A stretch of DNA of 6,284 nt, taken from assembly GCA_001795235.1 (NCBI GenBank), contig MGNZ01000118.1, forward strand, positions 768 to 7,051, in the 5' to 3' direction. This document shows, one piece after another, positions 5,288 to 6,284 of the stretch; within the stretch, counting starts at the first letter, position 1; every line of letters starts with the position of its first letter. Origin of the DNA: Chloroflexi bacterium RBG_16_64_32. GTDB lineage: Bacteria; Chloroflexota; Dehalococcoidia; SM23-28-2; RBG-16-64-32. The notes below the pieces were generated by a model that worked only from the letters and a program-made list of their open reading frames with translations, ran no database searches and was not told where the DNA came from. The position numbers and the translations under genes were made by a program.

Positions 5288-5301
5288 GGGCCATTTGGCC
5301 C
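5288..5301. repeat. 14-bp palindrome between two divergent promoters
   Basis: GGGCCA-TT-TGGCCC, perfect arms of 6 bp around a 2-bp centre. It lies 23 bp upstream of the -35 of the YbaK-type gene and 10 bp upstream of the -35 of the lipoprotein gene. That position fits an operator acting on one or both promoters. On the minus strand it is followed by CTTTTG, so a weak terminator is an alternative, but no minus-strand transcript is expected to arrive there. Confidence 0.35.
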
Positions 5302-5311
5302 GTAACAGTTT

Positions 5312-5340
5312 TTGACCGCCCGCATCTACGGTGCTAGACT
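5312..5340 (+). promoter_or_regulatory. Promoter of the lipoprotein gene
   Basis: TTGACC (5312-5317, 5 of 6), a 17-bp spacer ending in TGC (extended -10), and TAGACT (5335-5340, 4 of 6). The expected start is near 5347, about 17 nt before the TTG start codon, with GGTAGG at 5351-5356 in the leader. The layout closely matches the promoter at 3948-3976. Confidence 0.55.
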
Positions 5341-5363
5341 GACTTCTCACGGTAGGCAGACAG

Positions 5364-6167
5364 TTGCGACTCTCATTCTTCACGATACTCTCAGCACTGG
5401 CGGCCCTGACCTTATGGGCATGCGCCGGCGGAGGAACCCCCGCCACGGAGGCTCCCACCGATGCCGGTACTACTACCCCAGTTGTGTCAGGGGTGGCGGC
5501 GTCATGCGCCGCCATCGAGGACATCGACAGCTACCGTTACTCCATCGCCCTCAAGCTGGAGACGCCCGCCTTCCAGCAGCCGGAAGCAGCCACACCCAAC
5601 CCTCTCAGTGAATTCGCCGACGCGCTCACGGGACTGTTCCAGGATATGGAGCTGGAGGGCGCGTTCGTCGCGCCGGACCGGAGCCAGGCGTTGCTCCGCT
5701 TCCAGGGCGAAGACCTGGAGCTGCGGACTATTGGGGACGACAGTTGGATACGAGTAGGGGCCACCTGGCAGGAGCAGCCATCCACCACGGGAGAGGAAGC
5801 GCTGTTGACGCCCGCATCCGTCTGTGAGGACCTCGTGAGGGACCTGGCGTCCTCTCTTGCCGCCGCGTCAGGAGAGGAGGAGTTGGTGAGCGGAGTGGTA
5901 ACCGTGCATTACCGCCTGGATGAGGCGGACCTGAAGGGGCTGCCGGAGCTGCTGGGCCGCAGCGGCGAGGAGGGTCTGCCAAGCGAATTCGGCGTGGATG
6001 TCTGGCTGGAACGCGACGACGGCTGGCCGGTGCGCCTTGAGATAACGGCTTCGGACACCGACGAAGAGGGCAATCCGATCAGCCTGGAGCTGTTCATGGA
6101 GTTCAGTGACATCAACAACCCCGATATCGAGATCAACCCGCCGCCAGTATCGCCGGGGCAAGCCTAG
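5364..6167 (+). CDS. LolA/LppX-like lipoprotein
   Basis: A 267-aa exported lipoprotein. The N-terminus is a lipoprotein signal peptide, with R2, a hydrophobic core at 5-17 and the lipobox L-W-A-C20, followed by a Gly/Thr/Pro-rich linker (21-45). After it comes a beta-rich domain: SYRYSIALKLE, ALLRFQGEDLELRTIGDDSWIRVG, VVTVHYRLDEADL, then VDVWLERDDGWPVRLEITA. That pattern of a first strand on 'SYRY', a mid-domain 'D.SWIRVG' and a late 'VDVWL..DGWPVRLEI' resembles the LppX/LprG-type and other LolA-fold lipoproteins, which carry lipids or sit at the cell surface. C48 and C153 could form a disulfide. The TTG start at 5364 is chosen because it sits directly before the signal peptide, with GGTAGG 7 nt upstream and a promoter at 5312-5340. 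It is probably a single-gene transcript, convergent with the gene at 6181. The fold assignment is moderately sure; the function is unknown. Confidence 0.8.
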   Translation: MRLSFFTILSALAALTLWACAGGGTPATEAPTDAGTTTPVVSGVAASCAAIEDIDSYRYSIALKLETPAFQQPEAATPNPLSEFADALTGLFQDMELEGAFVAPDRSQALLRFQGEDLELRTIGDDSWIRVGATWQEQPSTTGEEALLTPASVCEDLVRDLASSLAAASGEEELVSGVVTVHYRLDEADLKGLPELLGRSGEEGLPSEFGVDVWLERDDGWPVRLEITASDTDEEGNPISLELFMEFSDINNPDIEINPPPVSPGQA

Positions 6168-6180
6168 GCTGACGGGAAGG

Positions 6181-6284
6181 CTACAGGAGGCGCCGGATAG
6201 CCTTGCGGCCGGGGCGGGGGTCGTAGTTCGATTTGAACATCTCGAGCTTATCGCGCTCGATGAGGTACTTGCCTGCGAACAGCA
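6181..6284 (-). CDS. C-terminal fragment of a probable helix-turn-helix (excisionase/MerR-type) protein, cut by the window edge
   Basis: On the minus strand an open frame enters at the right edge and stops at TAG (6183-6181). It gives 33 residues beginning LFAGKYLIERDKLEMF and ending RPGRKAIRRLL. The pattern G-K-Y-L-I-x-R-x-x-L-x-x-F followed by a basic R-P-G-R tail is typical of the C-terminal part of excisionase/HTH_17 DNA-binding domains, where the wing strand ends in 'I.r..le.F'. The start and the recognition helix lie outside the window, so the family call is tentative. It converges on the lipoprotein gene with 13 nt between stops; a 10-bp palindrome, AGCCTAGGCT (6161-6170), covers the lipoprotein stop. 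Confidence 0.5.
   Translation of the reverse strand, partial: LFAGKYLIERDKLEMFKSNYDPRPGRKAIRRLL

Noticed and set aside
5312..5611. Plus-strand open frame of 99 codons ahead of the lipoprotein
   Set aside because: It overlaps the lipoprotein signal peptide in another frame and its first codon lies within the promoter -35. The product looks like out-of-frame sequence (Arg/His/Ser-rich).
1..6284. Search for CRISPR arrays, tRNA or rRNA genes, transposases, toxin-antitoxin pairs and tandem repeats
   Set aside because: No regularly spaced repeats, cloverleaf-like sequence, transposase or integrase motifs, or paired small toxin/antitoxin frames were seen. The excisionase-like fragment at the right edge alone does not establish a mobile element.

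Overview
The window is GC-rich and gene-dense, with frequent GTG and TTG starts, short intergenic gaps and sigma70-like promoters. Protein flavour and layout suggest an uncultivated Chloroflexota bacterium (Dehalococcoidia/SAR202-like) or a similar high-GC lineage. This is inference: there is no rRNA or other marker gene here. I see no tRNA, CRISPR array, insertion sequence, integrase or phage gene, so it reads as ordinary chromosome.

Layout. Bases 1-118 hold at most the tail of an upstream gene. At 119-958 (+) lies a small stand-alone ATPase related to the type II/IV secretion and pilus-retraction ATPases. Its 3' end overlaps by 23 bp, tail to tail, a minus-strand cluster read from about 2272 down to 936: a rhodanese-domain protein, an unrecognised 82-aa protein and a HAD-family phosphatase. 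The rhodanese cluster is divergent from a plus-strand pair at 2394-3951: a DinB-fold protein followed four bases later by a D-2-hydroxyacid dehydrogenase of the glyoxylate/hydroxypyruvate reductase type. The divergent gap carries a promoter for each direction and a perfect 8-bp inverted repeat that overlaps the rhodanese -10.

A promoter whose -35 covers the stop codon of the dehydrogenase drives a leader with a stable hairpin (4001-4030) and then an orotate-phosphoribosyltransferase-like gene (4053-4718). The latter keeps the PRPP-binding motif but lacks the usual catalytic-loop residues. Convergent to it is a YbaK/ProX-type aminoacyl-tRNA deacylase (5200-4730, -). This is divergent from a LolA/LppX-like lipoprotein gene (5364-6167, +), and the gap between them carries two promoters flanking a 14-bp palindrome. 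The window closes with the C-terminal end of a minus-strand gene (6181-6284) that resembles an excisionase/MerR-type helix-turn-helix protein.

How they fit together. No single pathway unites the genes. The clearest local links are the rhodanese/82-aa/HAD cluster with its divergent DinB-fold gene (possible thiol or small-molecule detoxification, with shared control), and the DinB-dehydrogenase pair, which is probably co-translated. I found no convincing multi-gene novel system. The items most worth a second look are the atypical orotate-PRT homologue with its structured leader, the orphan secretion-ATPase homologue that may be leaderless, and the inverted-repeat operator candidate between the rhodanese and DinB genes.
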